The notes under the pieces: generated by a model
What the model was told of the DNA's origin: nothing
The model's database searches: none
The model's input: only the letters and a program-made list of their open reading frames with translations
Position numbers and translations under genes: made by a program
From: JAFARZ01 sp035651595
GTDB lineage: Bacteria; Actinomycetota; Actinomycetes; Streptosporangiales; Streptosporangiaceae
NCBI GenBank assembly: GCA_035651595.1
Contig: DASRFJ010000108.1
Location: 1-39,869 of the forward strand
Reading direction: 5' to 3'
Length of the DNA stretch: 39,869 nucleotides
Part shown: piece by piece, positions 18,012 through 26,970 of the stretch
Numbering within the stretch: the stretch's first letter is position 1
Layout: every line of letters begins with the position of its first letter

Positions 18012-19148
18012 ATGGGCACTCTCGTGATCCCGGCGCAGCTCAGGCCGTCCGATGGACGGTTTGGCAGCGGCCCGAGCAAGGTGCGTGAAGAACAGCTGAC
18101 CGCGCTTGCCGGGTCTGGACGCGCCTACCTGGGCACATCCCACCGCCAGCCGCCGGTCAAATCTCTGGTACACCGGATCAGAACCGGGCTGACCGACCTG
18201 TTCGCCCTGCCCGACGGGTACACGGTCGCGCTGGGCAACGGCGGCACGAGCGCGTTCTGGGACGCGGCGGCGTTCGGGCTGATCAGAGAGCACTCCCAGC
18301 ACCTGAGCTTCGGCGAGTTCTCGGCCAAGTTCGCCGGCATCACCAGCCGCGCCCCGTGGCTGTCCCGGCCGACCGTGGTCGACTCCGTTCCCGGCACGCA
18401 TCCGCTGCCGTATGCGGAGCCCGCGGCGGACGTCTACGCGCTGACCCACAACGAGACCTCGACCGGCGTGGCGATGCCGATCGCCCGCGTCCCGGACGCG
18501 GACCCGGGGTCGCTGCTCATCGTCGATGGCACCAGCGGGGCCGGCGGCCTGCCGGTCCGGGCCGCGGACTTCGACGTCTACTACTTCGCCCCGCAGAAGT
18601 GCTTTGGCTCCGACGGCGGCCTGTGGCTCGCCCTGCTGTCGCCCGCGGCCGTCGACCGGATCCAGGAGATCGCGGCCAGCGGCCGGTACATCCCGGACTT
18701 CCTGTCGCTGCGCATCGCGCTGGAGAACTCGGCCAAGGACCAGACCTACAACACCCCGGCCGTGGCCACGCTGTTCCTGCTGGCCGAGCAGATCGAATGG
18801 ATGCTCAGCCAGGGCGGCCTGTCCTGGGCGGTGCGCCGCACCGCCCAGTCCGCGGCCACGCTGTACGGCTGGGCGGAGCGGACCAGCTACGCGACCCCGT
18901 TCGTCATCGACCCGGCGCAGCGGTCCCAGGTGGTCGGCACGATCGACATCAGCGCGCAGGCCGGCGAGCTGTCCGCCGACGAGATCGCGGCCACGCTGCG
19001 CGCGAACGGGATCCTGGACACCGAGTCCTACCGCAAGCTGGGCCGTAACCAGCTGCGCATCGCCATGTTCCCCGCCATCGACCCGTCGGACGTGGCGGCG
19101 CTCACGGCCTGCATCGACTACGTGGCGCAGCATCTCGGTGGCGGCTGA
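18012..19148 (+). CDS. serC: Phosphoserine aminotransferase
   Basis: 378 residues, the actinobacterial SerC length. It converts 3-phosphohydroxypyruvate and glutamate to phosphoserine, the second step of serine synthesis, using PLP. PRPSDGRFGSGPSKV-type N-terminus, GNGGTSAFWDAA near 75-86, THNETSTGVAMP near 145-156, VDGTSGAGG near 171, and Lys196 in YFAPQKCFGSDGG as the Schiff-base lysine. The C-terminus has GILDTESYRKLGRNQLRIAMFP, shared with the family, given here only as NGILDTESYRKLGRNQ and QLRIAMFP. PdxB/PdxH link: PLP is its cofactor, and pdxH lies two genes upstream. The next gene starts 19 or 109 bp later. Confidence 0.95.
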   Translation: MGTLVIPAQLRPSDGRFGSGPSKVREEQLTALAGSGRAYLGTSHRQPPVKSLVHRIRTGLTDLFALPDGYTVALGNGGTSAFWDAAAFGLIREHSQHLSFGEFSAKFAGITSRAPWLSRPTVVDSVPGTHPLPYAEPAADVYALTHNETSTGVAMPIARVPDADPGSLLIVDGTSGAGGLPVRAADFDVYYFAPQKCFGSDGGLWLALLSPAAVDRIQEIAASGRYIPDFLSLRIALENSAKDQTYNTPAVATLFLLAEQIEWMLSQGGLSWAVRRTAQSAATLYGWAERTSYATPFVIDPAQRSQVVGTIDISAQAGELSADEIAATLRANGILDTESYRKLGRNQLRIAMFPAIDPSDVAALTACIDYVAQHLGGG

Positions 19149-19257
19149 GCCGTGAGACACTGGTCACATGGCGCGATCACCGATCGATCAGGCGGGGCCG
19201 TCCCGCACCGCTTTAGCGCACCACGGGCGGGGCACGGGCACGGCCGCGGATGAGACC

Positions 19258-19860
19258 ATGCGGCTCTTCGTTGCCATCGCACCGCCCGCCGGAGTGCTCG
19301 ACGAGCTTGCGGAGCTGACCGGGCCGTTCCGGCTGACGCGTCAGGACCTGCGCTGGACCAACCGTAGCGCGTGGCACGTCACCCTGGCGTTCCTCGGCGA
19401 GGTCCAGGAAGCCAAGCTCGACAGCCTGCTGCCCAGGCTTGAGCGCGCGGCGCGGCGGCACGACGAGATCGGGCTCGCGTTCGCCGGAGCCGGCGCGTTC
19501 CCGGTCCCCAAGCGGGCCAACGTGCTGTGGAGCGGCCTGGCCGGCGACCGGTGCGCGCTAGCCAGCCTGGCCGCCTCGGTGGCCGCCGGGGCCAGGCGGG
19601 CCGGCGCGCCGCCGCCGGACAAGGGCAGGCGCTTCCAGCCGCACCTCACGCTTGCCCGCTGCAGGCTGCCGGCCGACGTGACCGGGATCGTGGCGGAGCT
19701 GGCCGGGTATCAGGGCCAGGAGTGGCGGGCGGACCGGATCCACCTGGTGCGCAGCCACCTCGGCGGCGGCAAGCCGCCCAGCTATTCGACGGTCGCCTGG
19801 TGGCCGCTGCGCAGACCTGCCCCAGCCCCGGCACCGGCCGACGTCACGACGACTGGCTGA
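19258..19860 (+). CDS. thpR: RNA 2',3'-cyclic phosphodiesterase (2'-5' RNA ligase family)
   Basis: 200 residues from ATG 19258. Two HxTx motifs define the 2H phosphoesterase fold: HVTLAFLG near 40 and HLTLARCR near 130. MRLFVAIAPP is the usual N-terminus. An in-frame ATG at 19168 would add 30 residues, but that stretch includes a TTA codon and poor third-base bias, so 19258 is preferred; a TGAGACACT-6-nt-ATG pattern before 19168 leaves some doubt. The family hydrolyses 2',3'-cyclic phosphate on RNA ends or ligates tRNA halves in vitro. Its last 17 bp overlap the marR-like gene on the other strand. Confidence 0.88.
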   Translation: MRLFVAIAPPAGVLDELAELTGPFRLTRQDLRWTNRSAWHVTLAFLGEVQEAKLDSLLPRLERAARRHDEIGLAFAGAGAFPVPKRANVLWSGLAGDRCALASLAASVAAGARRAGAPPPDKGRRFQPHLTLARCRLPADVTGIVAELAGYQGQEWRADRIHLVRSHLGGGKPPSYSTVAWWPLRRPAPAPAPADVTTTG

Positions 19861-20305
19861 GCTTTTCCAGGATGGGTACCGCCGCACGGAGCGTGGCCCG
19901 CTCCTCGGCGCTGAGCCCGGCAAGCTGCCGGGCCAGCCAGGCGTCCTTGCGGCGCCGCACCCGCTGCACCAGGGCACGGCCCTCTTCGGTGACGGTGAGG
20001 ATCGCCTGACGGCGGTCGGTCGGATGCGGCGTCCGGAGCACCAGGCCGCGCTCCTCCAGCACCGCGATCACCCGCGTCATCGACGGCGGCTGCACCTTCT
20101 CGTGCTCGGCCAGCTCCCCAGGCGTCATGGCCTGGTGCTTTTCCAGCGCGGAGAGGGCGGCCAACTGGGTTTCCGACAGCACCGCCTCGGTCATCCCGGA
20201 GGACGTCCGCTGGGCGCGCAACCGCCGCGCGAGCCTGCTCACCGAGATCCTGAGCGCGGTGGCCAGCCCGGCGTCGGTCCTGGTCGTCGTCATTGTCATG
20301 TGCAT
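19844..20305 (-). CDS. MarR-family transcriptional regulator
   Basis: 153 residues. The central winged helix spans about 45-115: SETQLAALSALEKHQAMTPG, SMTRVIAVLEERGLVLR as recognition helix, and the wing HPTDRRQAILTVTEEG with the typical DRR motif. Flanking helices form the dimer interface. MarR proteins usually repress a nearby or own promoter and release DNA on binding a small ligand. ATG 20305 has AGGGG 5 nt upstream. A candidate operator lies at 20328-20346. No transporter or enzyme is divergently linked; the next 1 kb has no gene, so the target is unclear beyond autoregulation. Confidence 0.9.
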   Translation of the reverse strand: MHMTMTTTRTDAGLATALRISVSRLARRLRAQRTSSGMTEAVLSETQLAALSALEKHQAMTPGELAEHEKVQPPSMTRVIAVLEERGLVLRTPHPTDRRQAILTVTEEGRALVQRVRRRKDAWLARQLAGLSAEERATLRAAVPILEKLSQSS

Positions 20306-20327
20306 GAACCCCTGTCGGACACCCGAC

Positions 20328-20346
20328 GGTGTGCCCTAAGTACACC
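20328..20346. promoter_or_regulatory. Candidate MarR operator upstream of the marR-like gene
   Basis: GGTGT, 9 nt, ACACC form an imperfect 19-bp palindrome about 25 bp before the start codon, with TAAG at its centre. The size and position suit MarR binding. A nearby GTCGGACACCCGAC-like repeat could also be involved. Confidence 0.35.
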
Positions 20347-20555
20347 ACATCCGGACACCCACCATGCTCACGCCACCGGCCCCGTGAAACCTGAGGTTCA
20401 TGCGTCCGCTGAGACCCCCAAGCCCCGCCGCCCCACGCCCGCGTCCCCTCCCCGCCCGCCCTCCGCCACGCCCCGCGCCCGCCGACCGCGGCCCACTCCA
20501 GGCCCCCCGCGCGTGCGTGTCCGCGCGCGGGCGCGTGCGGTGTCGCGCACGGGCG

Positions 20556-20641
20556 CGTGCCGGTGTCGCGCACGTGTCCGCGCGAGCCGCCCGCCGTGCC
20601 GGTGTCGCGCACGTGTCCGCGCGAGCCGCCCGCCGTGCCGG
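20556..20641. repeat. 39-bp tandem repeat, 2.2 copies
   Basis: Unit begins CGTGCCGGTGTCGCGCACGT and ends in CGCCCGC; copies at 20556-20594 and 20595-20633 are identical, followed by 8 bp of a third. The unit contains GTGTCGCGCACGTGTCCGCGCG-like alternating purine/pyrimidine sequence. There are no spacers, so it is not a CRISPR. Confidence 0.85.
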
Positions 20642-20691
20642 ATTTATCCCGATAGGTTCGACGTCGATCCTCGATTCACAGGTGGTTCGAA

Positions 20692-21042
20692 ATTATTGCG
20701 GACAGTTACCCCCAAATCGGACCCTGTTGGCGAATTGCGCTTGCGTGGCCGTGCCGGCCGACGGCCCGGCCGCCGCGACCTGGCCGCCGAGCGGGCGCGC
20801 CGTGTGGCTGGAGTGCATCGTGCGGCTGCCGGGATACGAGTGCATCAGCGGCCTGTCAATAACGTGGACGATTGCCCCCCTTGTGGTAGATCGACCCTCG
20901 TAAACAAGGGTCCCGCTACCACGAAGGGGCAAACTACCACGCTATCCAGGCCCATCACCGCCTGCTGACCGGCCAGCGGACCAAGCAACCCCCGGAATAA
21001 GCCAGCAGGGTCCAGTTCGGGGGGGTAAGTGTCCGCGATAAT
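20692..21042 (+). mobile_element. Repeat element A: 351 bp, terminal inverted repeats, non-coding
   Basis: The left end (20692-20731) begins ATTATTGCGGACAGTTACCC and the right end (21001-21042) is its inverted, slightly diverged copy (reverse complement begins ATTATCGCGGACACTTACCC); about 34 of 40 positions match. Both ends close with GGACCCTGYTGGC. A central nested palindrome lies at 20870-20940. The element is homologous to the reverse complement of 38572-38893: shared blocks include GGCGAATTGCG, TGTGGCTGGAGTGCA, AACGTGGACGATT and GATCGACCCTCGT. A has about 40-50 bp more than B near 20752-20800. No open frame with good codon bias and no clear target-site duplication were found. It looks like a MITE-like or other dispersed element; mobility is inferred. 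Confidence 0.65.
20883..20922. repeat. Central nested palindrome of element A
   Basis: GTGGTAG (20883-20889) pairs with CTACCAC (20916-20922), enclosing GACCCT (20893-20898) paired with AGGGTC (20907-20912). Outside, CCCC-CTTG and CGAAGGGG extend the stem with mismatches. The same two-tier plan is perfect in element B. Confidence 0.8.
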
Positions 21043-21326
21043 CTGGCATGCCGCACGGCGTGCCCGAAATTTGCGGATATATCCCTATACGAGACGCGAG
21101 CGGCCCATCACAATCGGGCCGCGCGACGCGCCGCGGGGACACTGCGTGCTGGAACGCTTGCGTCTGGCGCGGTTCTGCCACGAGTTGCTCGACTTACCGG
21201 ATCTATGGCGCGAAACGGGCGCATGCGGGTCGAGGGGCGGCGCGGGTCGAGGGCCGGGGGCAGGCCGGACCCGGGGCGGGCCGGGCAAGGTCTGGCGGGC
21301 GACGGGTGGCGGTGGCGGGTGGCGGC
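21043..21326. other. G-rich spacer before DUF2530
   Basis: No gene. A 9-bp hairpin GGCATGCCG-CA-CGGCGTGCC lies at 21045-21064, immediately outside element A, and the palindrome GGATATATCC at 21075-21084. From about 21228 to 21338 the plus strand is very G-rich, with many GGG runs, complementing the C-rich tract on the other side of element A. Confidence 0.5.
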
Positions 21327-21332
21327 TAGCCT
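21327..21332 (+). promoter_or_regulatory. Putative leaderless -10 element of the DUF2530 gene (TAGCCT)
   Basis: TAGCCT, six G residues, then ATG 21339. The G run could act as a ribosome site, but its spacing to ATG is zero, so leaderless initiation is more likely. Confidence 0.5.
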
Positions 21333-21338
21333 GGGGGG

Positions 21339-21599
21339 ATGACGGAGGAACGGCGGGAACCGCCGCCGCCGCTGGAGGCGGACGACCGGCTCGTCACGGC
21401 CGTGTTCACGGTCGGGTGGGCGGTTGCGCTGGTCGTGTTGCTGATCGTGCGGAGCAGCATGCCGGCCGGCAGCCGGTGGTGGATCTGGACCTGCGCGGCC
21501 GGGTTGGGGATGGGACTGTTCGGGCTGTGGTACGTGCCACGGCTCAAGCGTGCGCGGGCGCGCGCGGCCGAGCGGCGGGCCGGCCAGCGGCACAGCTAG
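21339..21599 (+). CDS. DUF2530 small membrane protein
   Basis: 86 residues. An acidic, Pro-rich N-terminus ending in LEADDRLV is followed by two transmembrane helices at about 21-41 and 48-67 and a basic C-terminal tail (RLKRARARAAERRAG), so both ends should be cytoplasmic. It matches the actinobacterial DUF2530 layout: LEADDR just before TM1, and a short loop with Trp-rich residues (SRWWIWTCAAG) between helices. Function unknown. It points toward the DUF3027 gene, with 25 bp between their stops. In other actinobacteria DUF2530 and DUF3027 also lie close together, which I recall but cannot check here. Confidence 0.82.
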   Translation: MTEERREPPPPLEADDRLVTAVFTVGWAVALVVLLIVRSSMPAGSRWWIWTCAAGLGMGLFGLWYVPRLKRARARAAERRAGQRHS

Positions 21600-21624
21600 A
21601 GCGCTGGGGCTAGAGCGCCGAGGA

Positions 21625-22437
21625 CTAGTTGGCGTCGCGGGACAGCGGCTCGAAAACGGTCTCCGCCACCGAGACGCCCGGCAGGTCCATCAGGTCGTAG
21701 CCGAACTCGTCGATCACCGGTGCGGCCGCGCGCGAGGTGGCCTCGGCGGCCACCGCTTCCGAATGCGCGCCGCAGCCATGGTCGGCGGACACCACGCGGC
21801 CGTCGTCCGGCGCGTACTCGTTCGCGCACGCGCCGAACAGCAGGCCAAGCTCCCCGCTCAGCGCCACGAAGAAGCCGCAGCTTGCGCACCGCGCGGGCGC
21901 GGCGTGGGCCAGCGGTGAACGCGGCCCGTGATCGCTGGCGTGCCAGCGCTCGGACGCACTCTCCCGCCCGATCGCGGACAGCACGCGGGACCGGCCGGCC
22001 AGCACGCCGGCGTCGTCGTCATACCAGTCGGTCAGTGCTTCGTCGCCGCCGTCCAGCGCGATGGCCGGGACCAGGCGCTCGTCGTCCGGCGGGGCCGGCA
22101 TCAGGTCGCCGACGCCGAGGTCGCCCGGCCGCAGCCGGTCGTGCCAGGGCACCCAGGCCGGGGCGAGCAGCGAGCCGGAGCCGGGCAGCAGGACGGTCTC
22201 GCTGACCGTGACGATCTTCGCACGAGGCGCACGGACCACGGTTACCGCCCAATGCCAGCCGGTATACGCCAGGTCGAGGCAGACGAACAGGTGTGTCGCC
22301 ACCCGCTCGGCCTCCGCGAAAACCCCGGCGTGCTCGCCGACACCAACGGCGCCGGCCACCTCCTCGGCGGCGGCGCGGGCCAGGTCAACCGCTTCAGCAC
22401 AGGCCTGGTCTGGTTCCTTGCGGGTACTCACCATCAT
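21625..22437 (-). CDS. DUF3027 zinc-ribbon-like protein
   Basis: About 270 residues; start is ambiguous among TTG 22440, ATG 22437, ATG 22434 and GTG 22431. The N-terminal half carries hydrophobic beta-strand stretches with Trp-rich motifs (AYTGWHWAVTVVRA, APAWVPWHDRLRPGDL). The C-terminal half has CASCGFF, then FGACANEYAPDDGRVVS, DHGCGAHSE: four or five Cys plus His that could bind zinc. That pattern defines actinobacterial DUF3027. Function unknown; conserved in this phylum, non-secreted. It diverges from the MFS gene with a 63-bp shared promoter region. Confidence 0.85.
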   Translation of the reverse strand: MMVSTRKEPDQACAEAVDLARAAAEEVAGAVGVGEHAGVFAEAERVATHLFVCLDLAYTGWHWAVTVVRAPRAKIVTVSETVLLPGSGSLLAPAWVPWHDRLRPGDLGVGDLMPAPPDDERLVPAIALDGGDEALTDWYDDDAGVLAGRSRVLSAIGRESASERWHASDHGPRSPLAHAAPARCASCGFFVALSGELGLLFGACANEYAPDDGRVVSADHGCGAHSEAVAAEATSRAAAPVIDEFGYDLMDLPGVSVAETVFEPLSRDAN

Positions 22438-22500
22438 CAATTCTCGCTCATCGCGGGTGCTCGGGTCGCTCTAGTGGCGGCAACCAAGAATACTGGGTAC

Positions 22501-23949
22501 ATGCGGTTGGGCGATGCGTTGCGCCGGACGGCGGACGCGGCCGACGCCACGGGCAACGCGGTCAGGTCGGGCGCGCGACACAGCGCGTCCGCTGGCCGGA
22601 AGACGGCTGGGTTCGTCCACCGGCTCACCGGCGCGTCCGGCGCGGGCCGCACCGGGCTGGGCACGCTCTTCGAGCTGACCGCGGCCAGCGGGGCCGCGGA
22701 CGTGTTCGTCACGGTCGCGCTGGCCGGATCGGTCTTCTTCAGCACGTCCGTCGACCAGGCCCGCGGCCGGGTGGTGCTGCTGCTCATCGTCACCATGGCC
22801 CCGTTCGCGGTCGTCGCCCCGTTCATCGGGCCGTTCCTCGACCGGATGCAGACCGGCCGGCGCTTCGTGCTGGCCGGCACGCTGATGGCCCGTGGCCTGC
22901 TGTGCTACGCGATGTCCGCGGCCGTGCACAACAACCTGACGCTGCTGCCCGCCGCGTTCGGCATCCTGATCCTGCAGAAGGCGTACGGCGTGGTGAAGGT
23001 GTCGGTCACGCCCCGGCTGCTGCCACCCGAGATCTCCCTGGTGAAAGCCAACTCCCGGTCCGGACTGTTCGCCTTGGCCGGATCCACGGCCGCGGCCGGC
23101 GTGGCCGCGGCCATCCAGACGACGGCGGGGACCGCCTGGGTGCTGCGCGCCGGAACCGTGGTCTACATCCTCGCCATGCTGCTGGCATTCCGGCTGCCGG
23201 ATCAGATCGACGTCCCGCCCGTGCCCGCACCAGCCACCGAGCCGCCGCACGATGGACCGCCGGCCGCTACCCGGCCCCTTGATCCGGCGGCCCTGCCGCC
23301 CGGCACGACGCCGAACGGGACGGAACCGAAGAGCCACGCCCCGCGCGGGCGGGCCTTGTCCCGGGTGGGGCCCGTGGTCGCGGAGGCGATGGGGGTCAAC
23401 GCGGCGCTCCGCGCGTTCTCCGGGTACGCGCTGTTCCTGTTCGCGTTCGTGCTGCGCGGCCCGCACTTCTACACGCACACATCGAACAGCGTGAAGCTCG
23501 GCGCGCTGGCGTTCGGCCTGTCCGCGGGCAGCCTGGCGGCGATGGCCGTCGGTTCGCTGTTCAAGTCCCGTGCCCCGCAACTGCTCATGTACACCACGCT
23601 GATCGTGGCCCCCGCGGTCGCCGCGGCGGCGGCATGGTTCTTCAGCCTGTGGGCGGTGGTCGCGGTGGTGTTCGCCGCGATCTTCTGCGCCAGCCTGGCG
23701 AAGCTGGCGCAGGACTCCATCGTGCAGCGCGAGATCGGTGAGGACATCAGGTCCTCCACGTTCTCCGTCTCCGAGACGCTGAACCAGGTCGCGAACGTGG
23801 CCGGCGGCCTGGCCGGCGTGCTGGTATCCATGCTGAACAACGGCGTGGCAGGACTGGCGATCGCGGCCGCGGCGCTGTTCCTAGCGCTGGTGATGTTCAT
23901 CTCGCGCCGACGTCGGCGCATCCTGGCCGCCAGGTACGCCCGCGGTTAG
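22501..23949 (+). CDS. MFS transporter
   Basis: 482 residues from ATG 22501. A 65-residue hydrophilic N-terminus rich in Ala/Arg precedes about ten to twelve hydrophobic segments. FLDRMQTGRRFVLAGTLMARGLL resembles MFS loop 2-3 motif A, given here as FLDRMQTGRR. A long Pro-rich cytoplasmic loop at about 240-290 splits the protein into two halves. The second half ends with a basic tail (RRRRRILAARYARG). It belongs to the actinobacterial MFS proteins next to DUF3027; the substrate is unknown. AATACT-6-nt-ATG precedes the start. Its stop overlaps the cold-shock gene by 4 bp on the other strand. Confidence 0.85.
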   Translation: MRLGDALRRTADAADATGNAVRSGARHSASAGRKTAGFVHRLTGASGAGRTGLGTLFELTAASGAADVFVTVALAGSVFFSTSVDQARGRVVLLLIVTMAPFAVVAPFIGPFLDRMQTGRRFVLAGTLMARGLLCYAMSAAVHNNLTLLPAAFGILILQKAYGVVKVSVTPRLLPPEISLVKANSRSGLFALAGSTAAAGVAAAIQTTAGTAWVLRAGTVVYILAMLLAFRLPDQIDVPPVPAPATEPPHDGPPAATRPLDPAALPPGTTPNGTEPKSHAPRGRALSRVGPVVAEAMGVNAALRAFSGYALFLFAFVLRGPHFYTHTSNSVKLGALAFGLSAGSLAAMAVGSLFKSRAPQLLMYTTLIVAPAVAAAAAWFFSLWAVVAVVFAAIFCASLAKLAQDSIVQREIGEDIRSSTFSVSETLNQVANVAGGLAGVLVSMLNNGVAGLAIAAAALFLALVMFISRRRRRILAARYARG

Positions 23950-24338
23950 GCCTCGATGTCGTCGGCGACGGCGCGGAGCACGGTGCCGATCTTCTTCGCG
24001 TCCCTCGCGTCCGGATGCTTGCCGCGGCGGTACGTGTTGGAAATCCCGTCCAGCAGCTTGATCAGGTCCTCGACGATGACGGTCATCTCATCCGGCTTCT
24101 TACGGGGCTGCTTGGCGGCCGGAGCCACCGTGGGCGGCGGCTCAAGCAACCGGACCTGCAGCGCCTGCACGCCCCGCCGGCCCTCGGCCACGCCGAACTC
24201 GACCCGCTGCCCCTGCCGCAGACTGGTTGTCCCGGCAGGAAGCGCTGTCGAATGCACGAAAACCTCGCCGCCGTCATCGCGGGCGAGAAAGCCGTACCCC
24301 TTGTCGGAGTCGTACCACTTGACCTTGCCGGTTGGCAC
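23946..24338 (-). CDS. Cold-shock-domain protein with C-terminal extension
   Basis: 130 residues from GTG 24338, with GAGG about 9 nt upstream. Residues 1-65 are a cold-shock domain: KGYGFLAR is RNP1 and EVFVHSTAL is RNP2, and VKWYDSDKG precedes them. After a Pro/Lys linker (about 66-84) a second segment of about 45 residues, VIVEDLIKLLDGISNTYRRG, and then ARDAKKIGTVLRAVADDIEA is predicted helical. That is longer than the usual 67-residue Csp and is an actinobacterial variant found near DUF3027. It probably binds single-stranded RNA; the extension could mediate dimerisation or a partner contact. Upstream a TATAGA motif in an AT-rich stretch (24360-24385) is a likely -10. Confidence 0.88.
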   Translation of the reverse strand: MPTGKVKWYDSDKGYGFLARDDGGEVFVHSTALPAGTTSLRQGQRVEFGVAEGRRGVQALQVRLLEPPPTVAPAAKQPRKKPDEMTVIVEDLIKLLDGISNTYRRGKHPDARDAKKIGTVLRAVADDIEA

Positions 24339-24479
24339 GCAAAGACCTCACGTCTGGATGAGAACTGCTCTATAGGGTTACAGGTTATCCCCCCCGGAGG
24401 GGGGGCCGGGGGTGTCGGGGGCGGGCAGCCCCTGACTAGGGGGGTCTCCGGGGGGCGTCCCCCGGGAGAAAGCACAAGT

Positions 24480-24522
24480 GACGTGGCCCGGCGCGCTGGT
24501 CAGCAGGCTGCCGGGCCACGTC
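24480..24522 (-). terminator. Strong stem-loop between groL and the cold-shock gene
   Basis: GACGTGGCCCGGC and GCCGGGCCACGTC form a perfect 13-bp stem around a 17-nt loop which itself can pair GCTG with CAGC. It lies about 150 nt beyond the groL terminator, and there is no T-run, so it may be a second stop for groL read-through. The rest of 24339-24669 is G/C-run rich, including CCCCCCC-GGA-GGGGGGG at 24387-24403. Confidence 0.5.
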
Positions 24523-24669
24523 TGTCCGGCCCCACACGTTCGGATGGTGCTGGGACGGGATCGCGTGCGAGGCCGGAGTCCACTGCGATCTACCCCCATC
24601 CCAAGATCGCAATAGCGCTATACCCAGCCCGTATGCCGAGAAACACGCCTACCATGCGGGCGGAGAAAG

Positions 24670-24700
24670 CAGAACGGCCCGGATAGCCCGGGCCGTTCTG
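24670..24700 (-). terminator. Terminator of groL
   Basis: CAGAACGGCCCGG and CCGGGCCGTTCTG make a perfect 13-bp stem with a 5-nt loop, 26 nt beyond the groL stop; on the minus strand GCTTTCTCC follows. Confidence 0.8.
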
Positions 24701-24726
24701 ATAAAAATGGCTTCTTTTGATTTTGC

Positions 24727-26349
<1,623 letters not shown>

Positions 26350-26476
26350 TAGGCTCCAGTCCTCCGTGGCATGTAAGCGGACCGGCCGACGCCCGCGACG
26401 GACGGCACGCTGAGTCCCGGCGGCAGTCCCTTCCTGCCCCGGCGGCGTGCCTCATCGCCCGATCCCGCCATCACGT

Positions 26477-26505
26477 GCTGGCACTCTCATAGGTAGAGTG
26501 CCAGC
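26477..26505 (-). promoter_or_regulatory. CIRCE operator 1 of groL
   Basis: GCTGGCACTC, 9 nt, GAGTGCCAGC: a perfect 10-bp inverted repeat with the CIRCE core GCACTC-N9-GAGTGC. HrcA binds CIRCE and represses chaperonin genes until heat stress. Confidence 0.93.
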
Positions 26506-26512
26506 TCCATGT

Positions 26513-26539
26513 TTAGCACTCTCATAGGGAGAGTGCAAA
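26513..26539 (-). promoter_or_regulatory. CIRCE operator 2 of groL
   Basis: TTAGCACTC, 9 nt, GAGTGCAAA, close to the consensus TTAGCACTC-N9-GAGTGCTAA. The spacer shares TCATAGG with the first copy. Two sites 7 bp apart suggest tight HrcA repression. Confidence 0.92.
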
Positions 26540-26706
26540 CGCCCCTGGGCAGACGGGGGCCGGCCCGTTGTCCGGGGCGCGCGAAGAGGCGGTGGGCGGC
26601 GGGGGATGACCTCCGCCCGCCTCGCCCCTGCGGGGGGCGTTTTGCCACGGCGTGCGGCTTATGTCACTCACGCCGCCGAGGGCTTACGTGTCAGATTAGG
26701 GCTCTT

Positions 26707-26744
26707 TGTTAGTTAAGGCGCCAGATCCGGCGCCTTAACTAACA
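26707..26744. repeat. Perfect 16-bp inverted repeat between csp and groL
   Basis: TGTTAGTTAAGGCGCC and its exact complement are separated by AGATCC. It lies 170-200 bp upstream of the CIRCE sites and over 225 bp beyond csp. The AT-rich outer and GC-rich inner halves resemble neither operator of groL. No T-run follows; the role is unclear. Apart from this, the CIRCE pair and the csp terminator, 26353-26970 has no gene. Confidence 0.85.
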
Positions 26745-26873
26745 CGAAGCACTTTTCTAACATGGAAACTGAACGCAACAGCCACATAGCCATGCTCCAG
26801 TCACATAGGACACACCCCGAGCAGGCCGGCGCGGCGAACAGCCACCCGCGAGCCCCGGCCCGGAAACGCAGAT

Positions 26874-26900
26874 CGGCCCGGTCCCCCAGGGACCGGGCCG
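26874..26900 (-). terminator. Terminator-like hairpin after csp
   Basis: CGGCCCGGTCCC and GGGACCGGGCCG form a perfect 12-bp stem with a 3-nt loop, about 70 nt past the csp stop. Confidence 0.7.
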
Positions 26901-26970
26901 GCCGGCTAGCTAACCCGGCTGTCCATGGCTCCGGCGATGGGCAAAGCCCAGGCCGGGGCCAAAAGCGAAC

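Larger units (their letters stand above)
20306..20691. other. C-rich intergenic tract
   Basis: Between the marR-like gene and element A there is no supported gene. About 20400-20510 is almost free of G-rich runs on the plus strand but dense in C, so the minus strand has G-run clusters able to form quadruplexes. A 39-bp tandem repeat sits at 20556-20641. An open frame here (20400-20903) encodes only low-complexity Ala/Arg repeats. Confidence 0.5.

Noticed and set aside
19168..19257. N-terminal extension of the 2',3'-cyclic phosphodiesterase
   Set aside because: Contains a TTA codon and weak bias; the family begins at MRLFVAIAPP. A possible -10 before 19168 keeps it open.
20556..20641. CRISPR-like tandem repeat
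   Set aside because: The 39-bp units abut with no spacers and only 2.2 copies; no cas genes are present.
20400..20903. Open frame with 13-residue repeats (plus strand)
   Set aside because: The repeats come from the 39-bp tandem DNA repeat; the sequence is Ala/Arg/Pro low complexity, runs into element A, and has no ribosome site or family.
24387..24403. CCCCCCC-GGA-GGGGGGG hairpin as terminator
   Set aside because: It lies upstream of the cold-shock gene start with no gene ending nearby and no T-run; homopolymer pairing is weak evidence.
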